Part shown: positions 18,038 through 26,489 of the stretch, in pieces
How positions within the stretch are numbered: the stretch's first letter is position 1
Layout: every line of letters starts with the position of its first letter
Assembly: GCF_002019695.1 (NCBI RefSeq)
Contig: NZ_KV917376.1
Coordinates: 1,077,293 to 1,141,292 of the forward strand
DNA: 64,000 bases
Source of the DNA: Evansella clarkii
GTDB taxonomy: Bacteria > Bacillota > Bacilli > Bacillales > Salisediminibacteriaceae
Direction: 5' to 3'
Made by a program: the position numbers and the translations under genes
The notes under the pieces: model-generated
The model's database searches: none
What the model was told of the DNA's origin: nothing
Seen by the model: the letters and a program-made list of their open reading frames with translations, nothing else

Positions 18038-18149
18038 CATCTTTTATAGATGTAACAGGCAGATAGCTCCGGGGCAGGTTTTTTTATAATAAAATGCACC
18101 ACGGACACTCATCAGCAAAACTAAATAAAAGAAAAAACATACTAACATT

Positions 18150-18193
18150 AGTAGCACAGACCAAGGCCATGGTCTGTGCTACTATTTTTTTAT
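18150..18193 (+). terminator. 13-bp hairpin with T-run beside the IS110 element
   Basis: GTAGCACAGACCA and its exact complement (18151-18163 with 18170-18182) enclose a 6-base loop, followed on the plus strand by TATTTTTTTAT. It looks like a rightward terminator, yet no plus-strand gene precedes it. It may shield the transposase from outside transcription, be part of the element's left end, or be the insertion target. Confidence 0.6.
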
Positions 18194-18195
18194 AG

Positions 18196-18381
18196 TAGAA
18201 GTGAAGAAAGGCCGAACAGCCTCTGGGACCAAGATAAGAGTCCGTATCAAAAAACCGGCCAACTTCACACCCTTGTTTGAATCAGTTTAGTATGTTGGGT
18301 CCAAGAGATCGTGTATAAGAAAATGGAATCAATAAGGCGCTGTGAAGACTTCTATGATTGGCTAAAAAGGAGAAGGTTCGT
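18196..18381 (+). ncRNA. Candidate bridge RNA region of the IS110 element
   Basis: This 186-base non-coding stretch directly upstream of the transposase can fold: GTGAAG (18201) with CTTCAC (18263), GGCCG (18210) with CGGCC (18256), enclosing GGAC (18226) with GTCC (18240) and internal loops. In IS110-group elements the left-end non-coding sequence encodes a bridge RNA whose loops pair with donor and target DNA. The loops have not been matched to any target here, so the assignment is inference from position, size and pairing. Confidence 0.4.
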
Positions 18382-19605
18382 TTGAAGCATGTCATCGCAC
18401 TTGATGTCAGTAAAGGAAAAAGTACTTTTGCTATTTATGACCGGTATAAACAATGTGAATTGGAAGGGGAATTAACTCATACTCGGATTGATTTTGAACG
18501 GCTTCATCACAGAATTGAAGAAATGACGGTTTTGGATAAACAAGCCCCCGAAATTGTGTTTGAAGCAACAGGTATTTACTCAAAACCACTGGAAAAGTTC
18601 CTGGCGACTAAAGGCCATACATACTGCCGTATGAATCCATTGGAAGCGAATTTACAAATGGCTAAGATGCGTCGTCATAAAACAGATATTAGCGATGCCC
18701 ACGAGCTTGCGAAAACACACTTTAGTATGGCTCGCGAAGCGACATACCAACAAGATGACTACTTTGAACAAATGCGGGCGATTACACGTTACTATGATGA
18801 AATTGATGAAGAGATGATCCTCTTACGCAGTAGAATGCATGCGATTTTACATCTATCATTTCCGGAATTGGAACAGCTCATTACACCAAGTTCCGCGTTA
18901 TTTTTAAATCTCGTACAGCTCTATCCCCATTCGGCACAATTACGAGCACTTTCAAAAACGATTATTAAAAACCGTTTGAAAGAGAACACCCGAAAGAATT
19001 TATCTTTAAAACGCGCAGAGGAGAAAGCCATTGTATTATTGAAAGCTGCCGAAAATTCGTATCCAGCTATTGATCCGTCGGACATTCGTTGTGATCAAGC
19101 AAGGGATTATGCTCGACGTATTGCGGATTTGATGGAGAAAAAGGTTCAGCTCGTCAAACAAATGGTAACTATCTCAGAAGGGAGAAAAGAATATAAGGTC
19201 TTGCGTTCATTTCCAGGAATCGGAGATTCAACAGCGTGTCGACTGATTGGCGAACTAGGGGATATCCGCCGTTTTAAAAACGCCAAACAGTTAAACGCTT
19301 ACGCGGGCATTGATATCATGCGCTATCAATCCGGTAATATGCAATATCGTGATCGAATAAATAAAAGAGGTAATAAGAAGCTGCGGAAAATTTTATTTTT
19401 TATGATTTGTTCAATGCTTATGGCAAAAGGAAAACCTAATCACTTCGTGGACTATTATTACAAATTAAAAAAGCAACCTCAGAGTAAGCCTCATAAGGTC
19501 GCTGTTGTGGCGTGTATGAATAAGTTCCTGAAAGTGACGTTTCAACTTATCACACACGGCATATTGTACGATTATGAGTCCGCACTACCAGCTCAAAGAT
19601 CGTAA
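18382..19605 (+). CDS. IS110-family transposase (DEDD recombinase)
   Basis: 407 residues from the TTG at 18382 (GGAG eight bases upstream); an in-frame TTG eight codons earlier has no clear ribosome site. The N-terminal RuvC-like domain has D8 (ALDVSK), E61 (FEATG), D102 and D105 (TDISDA). A coiled middle is followed by the C-terminal Transposase_20 domain (SFPGIGDSTACRLIGELGD) with the catalytic serine S317 in RYQSGN. All catalytic residues are present, so the enzyme may be active. It is one of the few plus-strand genes here. Confidence 0.93.
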   Translation: MKHVIALDVSKGKSTFAIYDRYKQCELEGELTHTRIDFERLHHRIEEMTVLDKQAPEIVFEATGIYSKPLEKFLATKGHTYCRMNPLEANLQMAKMRRHKTDISDAHELAKTHFSMAREATYQQDDYFEQMRAITRYYDEIDEEMILLRSRMHAILHLSFPELEQLITPSSALFLNLVQLYPHSAQLRALSKTIIKNRLKENTRKNLSLKRAEEKAIVLLKAAENSYPAIDPSDIRCDQARDYARRIADLMEKKVQLVKQMVTISEGRKEYKVLRSFPGIGDSTACRLIGELGDIRRFKNAKQLNAYAGIDIMRYQSGNMQYRDRINKRGNKKLRKILFFMICSMLMAKGKPNHFVDYYYKLKKQPQSKPHKVAVVACMNKFLKVTFQLITHGILYDYESALPAQRS

Positions 19606-19681
19606 CGAAGTTTGATTCAACTATAGCACATTGACCTTTCGAAAAACAGGAAAGCGTAAGGTCTTTTTGTGATACAAAAAC

Positions 19682-19723
19682 TTGGGTGTAGGAGGAAGGG
19701 GTCCCCCTTCCTCCTACACTCAA
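19682..19723. repeat. Near-perfect 42-base palindrome
   Basis: TTGGGTGTAGGAGGAAGGGG and its complement meet with almost no loop, with one G-T mismatch over about 19 pairs. It lies between the two insertion sequences. It could be the right end of the IS110 element, a target site, or a remnant of another element. Confidence 0.6.
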
Positions 19724-19767
19724 AAATGAAATGTAAAAGAAATTAACAAAAATGCGTTGACTAAAGG

Positions 19768-19828
19768 TAAGAAAGAGGCTGTCCCAAAAGGTCGCTAAAT
19801 TGCGATCTTCAAAGGACAGCCTCTTTTT
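19768..19828 (-). terminator. Terminator-like hairpin after the IS1182-type transposase
   Basis: AAAGAGGCTGTCC and GGACAGCCTCTTT enclose a loop with a further small AT-rich pairing. The outer motif resembles the stems at 15938 and 21714 (AAGAAAGAGG.TGTC). It may also mark one end of the IS element. Confidence 0.6.
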
Positions 19829-19869
19829 GTAAGCTTTTTTTAGTTAATTTTTCGAGAGTCGAAGGCCTC

Positions 19870-21465
19870 TTACCCTGCCTTTGGCTCTCTTTTTATTTCT
19901 TTTTGTTCCTTCAACCTCAGATGTGTTTCCCATTTTAGAAAGTTATGGGCAATACAAAGAAGACCCCATTCCAGCGTCGTTTTGGAAAGGCCTCTCAGAT
20001 GGAACCGATTAAAGCCTCGGTTATATTTAATTTGTCCAAAAACCGGCTCTACGTCACACTTTCTCCGCCGGTAAAGCTGACTTCCTGTTTCTGTCTGAAG
20101 CCGTTCCCGAACCTGCCTTCGCTGTTCCTGATTCTTCATAGACACACTAATCGTTTTCGTATCTTTTCCTTTAGCGCATACTTCCTGGAAAGGACAGCCG
20201 TGGCAATCCACGCACCGGTAAACACGTTTGATCGTCGTATAACCGTTTTCTGTTTTTCGATTAGAATTATACTGAAACGTAAGACGCTTATTATTAGCGC
20301 AATTCCACTCGTCTTCCTCTTCATCATATTGGAGGTTCTCCACCCGACCGATCTGATCTTTAAACTTTTTGGTCTGTTCCTTATCCAGTGTACTGTATTT
20401 CACATAGGCTTCTATCTTCTTCTCTTTACAAAAGGAGTAGTTTTCCTCACTTCCATAGCCTGAATCGGCGATCAGGTTGTTGGGAAGTCGGCGACCGTAT
20501 TTTTCCAGTAAATCGAAGTGTGGTTTCAGGCAGCCTGGATCTCCAGCTCGCTGATGAAGGCTAAATCCGGTGATAAACTGGTTTTCTGTCCCTGTCTGTA
20601 CATTGTAGCCTGGCTTAAGCTGGCCGTTACGCATGTGGTCATCCTTCATTCTCATGAAACTCGCATCAGTGTCGGTTTTAGAGTAACTGTTTCGGCCGTT
20701 CAGAATCTCTTTTTGCGTCTCATATTTTTCTTTTCGTGGAAGGAGATCCTTTTCAAGAAGGCGCTTCGCCTTTTTAACCTCACGGTTTTGTGGTGCCTCA
20801 TCCAGTTTCTCTTCGAGTTCAGTAATGGACTGTTTGATGTCAGCTGAAGTGATTGGGTCAGCCGCTAGTTTCTCTTGTTCGTCCAACTCTCCTGCGTGAT
20901 CCTCGTCTTGCCGGATCACCTTCTCTATACCCTGCATAATCTTATGGTACTTTTCGTTGAGCTGGCTGTCGTAGCGCTCGGTGGCTTTTCGCCAGACGAA
21001 CGTATATTTATTGGCGTTAGCTTCAACCTTGGTGCCATCAAGGAAGTAGTCTTCTAACTTTACGAGACCATGATTCCGAAGGAGATCCACGATAGAAAAG
21101 AAAATCTCATAGATAATTTCTTTCATTTTCTCGGAGCGAAAACGGTTAATGGTGCGGAAGTCCGGCTGTTGGTGGCGAGCCAGCCACATAAAATAAATAT
21201 TTTCCTTAAGCTGTTTTGCGATTTGTCTGGAGGAGTAGATTTTCTGTGTATAGGCATAGAGGATAATTTTTAACATCATTTTCGGATGATAAGGAGGACG
21301 TCCGCCCCCGTCATAACACCGATAGAGAATATTCTTATCGAGTTCTTCCACGGCTCGATTGACAATGCGACAAACGTGATGGGTTGGGATTTCTACTTCA
21401 AGATCCATTGGTAAATACAGCTGATCCATGTTATAATCTTGGAAAGAAATATGATCATGTTTCAT
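19870..21465 (-). CDS. IS1182-family DDE transposase
   Basis: 531 residues, apparently complete. N-terminal DUF772-type domain (YHPKMMLKIILYAY...SSRQIAKQL), the first catalytic aspartate in FLDGTKVEA, the second in LIADSGYGSE, a four-cysteine cluster (RCVDCHGCPFQEVCAKG) typical of the group, and the glutamate in EPVFGQIK near the C-terminus. GGAGG eight bases before the ATG lies within a hairpin (21466-21532). No frameshift is seen, so it may be active. Confidence 0.93.
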   Translation of the reverse strand: MKHDHISFQDYNMDQLYLPMDLEVEIPTHHVCRIVNRAVEELDKNILYRCYDGGGRPPYHPKMMLKIILYAYTQKIYSSRQIAKQLKENIYFMWLARHQQPDFRTINRFRSEKMKEIIYEIFFSIVDLLRNHGLVKLEDYFLDGTKVEANANKYTFVWRKATERYDSQLNEKYHKIMQGIEKVIRQDEDHAGELDEQEKLAADPITSADIKQSITELEEKLDEAPQNREVKKAKRLLEKDLLPRKEKYETQKEILNGRNSYSKTDTDASFMRMKDDHMRNGQLKPGYNVQTGTENQFITGFSLHQRAGDPGCLKPHFDLLEKYGRRLPNNLIADSGYGSEENYSFCKEKKIEAYVKYSTLDKEQTKKFKDQIGRVENLQYDEEEDEWNCANNKRLTFQYNSNRKTENGYTTIKRVYRCVDCHGCPFQEVCAKGKDTKTISVSMKNQEQRRQVRERLQTETGSQLYRRRKCDVEPVFGQIKYNRGFNRFHLRGLSKTTLEWGLLCIAHNFLKWETHLRLKEQKEIKREPKAG

Positions 21466-21532
21466 AAAGAAATCGCCTCCTGGTATGGTTTTGGTGTGGT
21501 GCTTTAATTATACCAAATGGGGCGATTTCTTT
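21466..21532 (-). promoter_or_regulatory. Hairpin enclosing the transposase ribosome site
   Basis: AAAGAAATCGCC (21466-21477) pairs with GGCGATTTCTTT (21521-21532), and TGGTAT with ATACCA inside. The GGAGG of the transposase sits at the edge of this stem. RNA entering from outside could fold and hide the ribosome site, a known way for IS elements to avoid accidental expression. Confidence 0.6.
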
Positions 21533-21568
21533 ATTTTTCAATTTTATTAAAATAGCTCGAAAGAGCGG

Positions 21569-21665
21569 CAGGCGGCGACTCCCGCGGGAAAAGCAACGGC
21601 TGAAGACCCCGCAGGGCGTTTTTCCCGAGGAGGCTGAAGCGTTGCCCGGGGAACGCGTCCGCCGA
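21569..21665. repeat. Bacillaceae-type interspersed GC-rich repeat
   Basis: GC-rich block beginning GGCGGCGACTCCCGCGGGAA, with internal GAAGACCCCGCAGG and GAGGAGGCTGAAGCGTTGCC, ending in a partial inverted copy of its start. I recognise this layout from short interspersed repeats common in Bacillus-like genomes. No coding capacity. It lies between the IS element and oppA-2. Confidence 0.7.
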
Positions 21666-21713
21666 GAGCGATGCGAGCGAACTAATTACATTTACTTCAA
21701 TTAATTGGTAAAG

Positions 21714-21757
21714 AAAGAGGGTGTCACCAAAAGCTAGGCTTTTGGGACACCCTCTTT
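21714..21757 (-). terminator. Terminator of the oppDFBCA-2 operon
   Basis: AAAGAGGGTGTCcCAAAAGCC and its complement form a stem of about 19 pairs, followed by TTTCTTT on the minus strand, nine bases after the oppA-2 stop. Confidence 0.8.
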
Positions 21758-21765
21758 GAGTACTA

Positions 21766-23634
21766 TTATTCGGCAGATTCTGCTTCTTCAGCAGTAACTG
21801 CAAGTTCGTTCAGATATACTCCATGGCCGTCACCTATCGCATAGTTTAATACACGGTTGTTAACAGGTACCAGGTTAGCACGGTAAAGTGTCGGGAATGC
21901 CGGGATTTCCTCTACCATGAATTCCTGCCATTCATTGTACACTTCAGCACGGTAGTCTAGATCAAATGCATCCTCAGAAACACCTTCTGCAAGCAGACGG
22001 TCGTTTTCTTCGTTAGTGTAACGAGTATAGTTAAATGGTGCAGTACGTCCCCAAAGGCCAGTCGGGTCAACGTCGATACCTACACCCCATGCGCCTTGGT
22101 AAATGTCGATTCCTTCATCATCTTCCTCAACAAGGTCGTAGAATGTGTTGAATTCAAGCATTTGAAGGTCAACATTCAGGCCAATTTGCTCCCAGGACTG
22201 TACATAGTAGCGTGCCAATGGCTCAGCAATGTCTCCACCAGTCATGGATGCAAAGTTAATTACTAACTCTTCTCCGTCCGGTGTTTCACGGAAACCGTCG
22301 CCTGTTACATCTTCATAACCTGCTTCATCAAGGATCTGGTTAGCAAGTTCAGGATCGTACTCTCTGCCTTCGTTCGTTTCATCATGGAATTCAGGGTGGG
22401 ATGGCGGGATCAGAGTAGTACCATTCCAGCGAAGACCATTATAGAATCGCTCACCGACTGTAGTATTATCAACGGCATGCCACATTGCTTTACGAAGTTC
22501 TACGTCTGCCATTTTCATATCAGGATCAGAAACGTTTTCTCCAGCTTCAGCATCCCAGTGGCCAAGCTTAAATCCAATATAAGTGTATGCACGGTCAACA
22601 ATTCCTAACCATTCAACATTAGACATTTCTGCGTTCTCAGGGAACTGGTCAACCGGGAAAGAACTCACAAGGTCCACTCCGCCTGACTGAAGTTCCTGTA
22701 CTACTGTTGACGGGTTGACTACACGTAATACAACTTCGTCTAAGTTAGGTTCGCCTCTCCAGTAATCTTCGTTTTTAGTGAAAACTACAGACTCACCTGG
22801 TACGATGCTGTCTACTTCAAATGGCCCAAAGCCAATCGGATTCTGGCGAACTGCGTCAGAAGAAGACATATCTGCTACTTCCATATCACCAAAAATATGT
22901 TTAGCTAAAGGATAGGTCCAGACACTTCCTGTTACTAAAGATGGTGAAACATTAAGATATGTTATTTCTAAAGTTTTCTCATCGATAACTTCAATACCGG
23001 AGATTGTGTCAGCTTCACCGTTGTGGTACTCTTCCATACCTTCAATGTTAGTGAAATCTGCTCCGTATCGAGGACCATCATAGTCCGGGTGTCCAATTAC
23101 TTCATGAGCGAAAAGCCAGTCCTCTGCTGTAACTGGTTCTCCATCATGCCAGTTAACATTGTCACGAATTGTGAATGTGAATACAGATCCGTCTTCAGAT
23201 GTCTCATAAGTGGCAGCGCCGTCGTTTGTGTAAACATAGTTTTCATCCCATGTTAAAAGCGGCTCGTCAAACCATTGAATAACCTGAACATCAGGGTTAC
23301 CTGAATAGAAGTTATAGTTTAAAGTTCCTTCGAAAGCAGTGTCAGATACAAGACCAAAAGTTATAGATCCCCCGTCAATTGCTTCTCCTTCGTTTGAGGT
23401 TACGTTATCGAAGTCGTCAATGGAATACAAGCCATCTTCCCCCGCGGCTTCCTCACCGTTGTCCTCAGCATTGTTGTCGCCGTTATCAGCGACATCTTCA
23501 TTGTTGTCGCCCCCGTTATTTGCACCGTTATTATTATCAGCGCCCCCATTGTCGTTGCCGCCGCATGCAGTTAGTGCAAGTAATGAAGCTAGTGTACCTG
23601 TAACTAAGATACTAGAAAGTTTTGACCTTCTCAT
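21766..23634 (-). CDS. Oligopeptide ABC transporter substrate-binding lipoprotein (copy 2)
   Basis: 622 residues. Lipoprotein signal with LTAC, a long Gly/Asn/Asp/Glu linker (about 27-70), then a family-5 solute-binding domain. Very similar to the product at 16061-17887, differing mainly in the longer linker. It is the last gene of the DFBC-A operon, 19 bases after the permease, and GGGAGGG precedes the ATG. The acidic linker suggests adaptation to salty or alkaline surroundings. Substrate not deducible. Confidence 0.93.
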   Translation of the reverse strand: MRRSKLSSILVTGTLASLLALTACGGNDNGGADNNNGANNGGDNNEDVADNGDNNAEDNGEEAAGEDGLYSIDDFDNVTSNEGEAIDGGSITFGLVSDTAFEGTLNYNFYSGNPDVQVIQWFDEPLLTWDENYVYTNDGAATYETSEDGSVFTFTIRDNVNWHDGEPVTAEDWLFAHEVIGHPDYDGPRYGADFTNIEGMEEYHNGEADTISGIEVIDEKTLEITYLNVSPSLVTGSVWTYPLAKHIFGDMEVADMSSSDAVRQNPIGFGPFEVDSIVPGESVVFTKNEDYWRGEPNLDEVVLRVVNPSTVVQELQSGGVDLVSSFPVDQFPENAEMSNVEWLGIVDRAYTYIGFKLGHWDAEAGENVSDPDMKMADVELRKAMWHAVDNTTVGERFYNGLRWNGTTLIPPSHPEFHDETNEGREYDPELANQILDEAGYEDVTGDGFRETPDGEELVINFASMTGGDIAEPLARYYVQSWEQIGLNVDLQMLEFNTFYDLVEEDDEGIDIYQGAWGVGIDVDPTGLWGRTAPFNYTRYTNEENDRLLAEGVSEDAFDLDYRAEVYNEWQEFMVEEIPAFPTLYRANLVPVNNRVLNYAIGDGHGVYLNELAVTAEEAESAE

Positions 23635-23653
23635 TAATAATTCCCTCCCTTTA

Positions 23654-24559
23654 TTATCCTCTTCGTTGTCTTGCGTCGGTTGCGCGCTTCAGCGCCTGGC
23701 CGACATTATTTATACTCAACATCAATACCAGAATAAGTATTGACGCAGGTAACCAGATCCACCATCTTAATTCTAAAGTCTGAGGATTTCTCGCATAACT
23801 GATCAATGTTCCTAAACTTGGAGTATCCTCAGGGAAACCAAATCCAAGGAAAGACAATCCTGACTCAATACCAATGTTCGCCGCAAGGTTCAATGTCATC
23901 GTTACGATGATAATTGAGCTTAAGTTGGGCAGAACCTGGGTAAACATAATTTTAAAATCAGAAGAGCCAAGGGTTTTAGAAGCTTGGACGTACTCAAGTT
24001 CTCTTTCCTGGAGCGCTTTTGAACGGATTAAACGGGCAATCCCCATCCATAAAAAGGCGGTCATGATAAATGAAAAAGAATAGATACTGTAATCAGGTAC
24101 AGCAGTTACAAATACAATAACAATCATTAAAGTAGGCAAAATCATAAAGAAATCAACAAAGCGCATAAAAATATTATCGATTGTGCCGCCGAAATACCCT
24201 GATATCAGACCAATAAGAATTCCTATAGTTCCTGACATCAATGTAACAAGAAGTCCAATTGCAAGAGAGTTCCTTGTTCCGATTATCAGCTGGCCGAAGA
24301 TATCTCTTCCACCGTAATCAGTACCAAGCCAGAACTCCGAAGAGGGACGCTCGTACAGGGCAAATAAATCTACTTTTACTATTTCATTAAGATCCAGTAA
24401 TAGCGAGGCAATAAATACACCTGCTGTTGTAGCCACAAAAAATATTAAGGAAATGAGGGCCAATTTGTCTCTGACAATTTCCCGCCACAGAATCGTAAGC
24501 CCAGAGGGACTTCGTTCTATTTCTTTTGGCGGCTCTATATTTGGATTGTTTGTCTCCAT
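23654..24559 (-). CDS. Peptide ABC transporter permease, OppC/DppC type
   Basis: 301 residues, six membrane helices, with the OppC_N region at the start (SGLTILWREIVRDKLALISL) and the BPD permease loop (EAA-type, ALQERELEYVQASKTLGSSD...LPN). It carries the WLGTDYGGRDIFGQLI segment typical of the OppC branch. Forms the membrane channel with the OppB-type protein encoded just upstream. Confidence 0.93.
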   Translation of the reverse strand: METNNPNIEPPKEIERSPSGLTILWREIVRDKLALISLIFFVATTAGVFIASLLLDLNEIVKVDLFALYERPSSEFWLGTDYGGRDIFGQLIIGTRNSLAIGLLVTLMSGTIGILIGLISGYFGGTIDNIFMRFVDFFMILPTLMIVIVFVTAVPDYSIYSFSFIMTAFLWMGIARLIRSKALQERELEYVQASKTLGSSDFKIMFTQVLPNLSSIIIVTMTLNLAANIGIESGLSFLGFGFPEDTPSLGTLISYARNPQTLELRWWIWLPASILILVLMLSINNVGQALKRATDARQRRG

Positions 24560-24585
24560 TTTTTCACCTCAAAGTCTTCGAGTCT

Positions 24586-25557
24586 TTACTTAATTCTGAT
24601 ACGCGGGTCAACCAGGCTCAAAATAATATCAGATATAAGCGCGCCTATAATTGCGGCTATTCCAAACAACAGGACACAAGCTGTCATAACACTGAAGTCA
24701 CGTCTTGTAATTGACTGGAGGAATAACTGCCCCATTCCCGGATAGTTAAATATATTTTCAATAAAGATTGTTCCCCCGATCAGACCGGTTATTTCGTAAC
24801 CGAAGAATGCTGCTATCGGCAACAAGGAGTTTCTTAAAATATGACGGTTATAAACACGGGACTCTGAAGCGCCTTTTGCCCGTGCTGTAATAATAAATTC
24901 TTTTTGTTTTGTATCAATGATTTCGCTTCTCAGATATTGAACAGTTGATACGGTTGTAATGACTGCCATGGAAAAGGCAGGCAGTATCAAGTGATAAGCT
25001 TTACTCAGAATATAATCCCATGTGCCTGCTGCAGAGCCAGGAGAAACACTGCCTCCTGTAGGAAACCATCCAAGCTGGAAACCAAACACAAATAACATTA
25101 ATAGTGCTGTGATAAATAATGGTGCAGCGAACCCGACATATGTATAACCGGTAATAGCACGGTCAAGAAATGTGTCGTTGTAACGTCCGCTTGTAATTCC
25201 TAAAGGAATTGCAATCATGTAAGTAAAGATAAGAGTGGCAAGTGAAAGCCAGAATGTATTCACAAGCCGCTGGCCAATTAATTCAGTAACAGGCATTTTG
25301 AAATGGAAAGACTGCCCCAGGTCCCCTTGCATAGCTCTCGTAACCCAGTCCCAGTACTGTACATACCACGGATTATTCAGACCCAGCCTTTCCCGCATCG
25401 CTTCAATTGCCGCAGGATCGATATTAGGATCTATTAAGCCTGTGAGTGCATCCCCGGGCATGGCTTTTGCCATTATAAAAACCAGGAGGCTTAATACAAA
25501 AATTTGCGGTATCATTATTAAAATTCGTCGTACGATTAATTTCCACATATTATTCAA
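24586..25557 (-). CDS. Peptide ABC transporter permease, OppB/DppB type
   Basis: 323 residues, six membrane helices. N-terminal MWKLIVRRILIMIPQI and MPGD(A)L segments, and the EAA loop ITARAKGASESRVYNRHILRNSLLP, are typical of OppB. It overlaps the end of the ATPase gene upstream by four bases, suggesting coupled translation. Confidence 0.93.
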   Translation of the reverse strand: MNNMWKLIVRRILIMIPQIFVLSLLVFIMAKAMPGDALTGLIDPNIDPAAIEAMRERLGLNNPWYVQYWDWVTRAMQGDLGQSFHFKMPVTELIGQRLVNTFWLSLATLIFTYMIAIPLGITSGRYNDTFLDRAITGYTYVGFAAPLFITALLMLFVFGFQLGWFPTGGSVSPGSAAGTWDYILSKAYHLILPAFSMAVITTVSTVQYLRSEIIDTKQKEFIITARAKGASESRVYNRHILRNSLLPIAAFFGYEITGLIGGTIFIENIFNYPGMGQLFLQSITRRDFSVMTACVLLFGIAAIIGALISDIILSLVDPRIRIK

Positions 25558-26489
25558 CCTTTCTCAGGCAAAGCCACTAAATGCGAATCGGAAATGGGCT
25601 TTAATGGATAAGGTAAACCTTCCTCGTCGAAAAACTTGTCTGAAAGCTCATCGAAGTCCTTTTTCGCCTGCTGCCGTTTTACAGTTAAACTTTCCCGACG
25701 GTTAGGGTCCAGATCAGGAATAGCTGATACAAGTCTCTTTGTATATATGTGCTGAGGGTTAGTAAAGATATCTTCTGATGCTCCCTGTTCTACATATCTG
25801 CCCTTGTACATAATACCGATATGGTCACATATATGCCTTACAATCCCTAGGTCATGGCTGATAAATAAATAGGTAAGTCCAAGTTCTTTCTGAATTTCCT
25901 GCATAAAATTCAGTACCTGGGCCTGTACAGAAACATCCAGCGCGGAAACAGGCTCATCAGCAATAATAAGTTTTGGCTTCAATGCAATCGCACGCGCAAT
26001 CCCAATACGCTGACGCTGGCCCCCGGAAAACTCGTGAGGGTATTTAAATATAGCTTCTGTACTCAAACCTACCAATTCCATAAGCTCTTCTACGCGGACT
26101 CGTTCTTCCTTTTTCGTCAGTTTTTCAAAGTTTCTCAGCGGCTCTGCGACGATATCGGCTACACGTTTTTTTGGATTGAGAGAGGAGTACGGATCCTGAA
26201 AAATCATCTGGATATCTTTTCGGACATTCAGGTGGGATTTTCTTCCTCCCTTTGCGAGGTTGTGGCCTTCAAACAAGACGTCTCCGGAAGTGATTTTATT
26301 GAGTCCGATAACTGCCCGTCCTGTTGTGGTTTTTCCAGAGCCAGATTCACCAACAAGCCCGTATGTCTGGCCTGGCTCAATAGAAAAATTCACACCATCT
26401 ACGGCTTTTACCTGGTCTACCACAGTATTGAAAATTCCCCCACGTATGGGGAAGTGCACTTTTAAATCTTTAACTTCAAGTAGCGCCAT
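25554..26489 (-). CDS. Peptide ABC transporter ATPase, OppF type
   Basis: 311 residues from the ATG at 26489, chosen because AAGGAGG lies nine bases upstream; an in-frame start further up would overlap oppD by 77 bases. Walker A GESGSGKTT, Q-loop MIFQDPYSSLNP, signature FSGGQRQRIGIARA, Walker B LIIADEP. The C-terminus lacks the usual cysteine-rich oligo_HPY end (GC.F..RC) and instead has a charged tail. Pairs with the OppD-type ATPase. Confidence 0.92.
   Translation of the reverse strand: MALLEVKDLKVHFPIRGGIFNTVVDQVKAVDGVNFSIEPGQTYGLVGESGSGKTTTGRAVIGLNKITSGDVLFEGHNLAKGGRKSHLNVRKDIQMIFQDPYSSLNPKKRVADIVAEPLRNFEKLTKKEERVRVEELMELVGLSTEAIFKYPHEFSGGQRQRIGIARAIALKPKLIIADEPVSALDVSVQAQVLNFMQEIQKELGLTYLFISHDLGIVRHICDHIGIMYKGRYVEQGASEDIFTNPQHIYTKRLVSAIPDLDPNRRESLTVKRQQAKKDFDELSDKFFDEEGLPYPLKPISDSHLVALPEKG

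Larger units (their letters stand above)
18190..19680 (+). mobile_element. IS110-family insertion sequence (ends not resolved)
   Basis: The element contains one DEDD transposase gene and a structured non-coding stretch upstream. IS110 elements lack terminal inverted repeats, so the limits given are only approximate and rest on the end of the 18150-18193 hairpin and the palindrome at 19682. It splits the oppA-1 and oppA-2 paralogues. Confidence 0.6.
19770..21534 (-). mobile_element. IS1182-type insertion sequence (approximate ends)
   Basis: One transposase gene flanked by a hairpin on each side. Possible degenerate terminal repeats AAAGAGGCTGTCCCAAAAGG (left) and AAAGAAATCGCCCCATTTGG (right, minus strand) match at about 11 of 20 positions. 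No target duplication was identified, so the ends are tentative. Confidence 0.55.

Noticed and set aside
19770-21534. Exact inverted repeats and target duplication for the IS1182-type element
   Set aside because: Only a weak 11/20 match between ends was seen and no clear duplicated target, so exact ends are not claimed.
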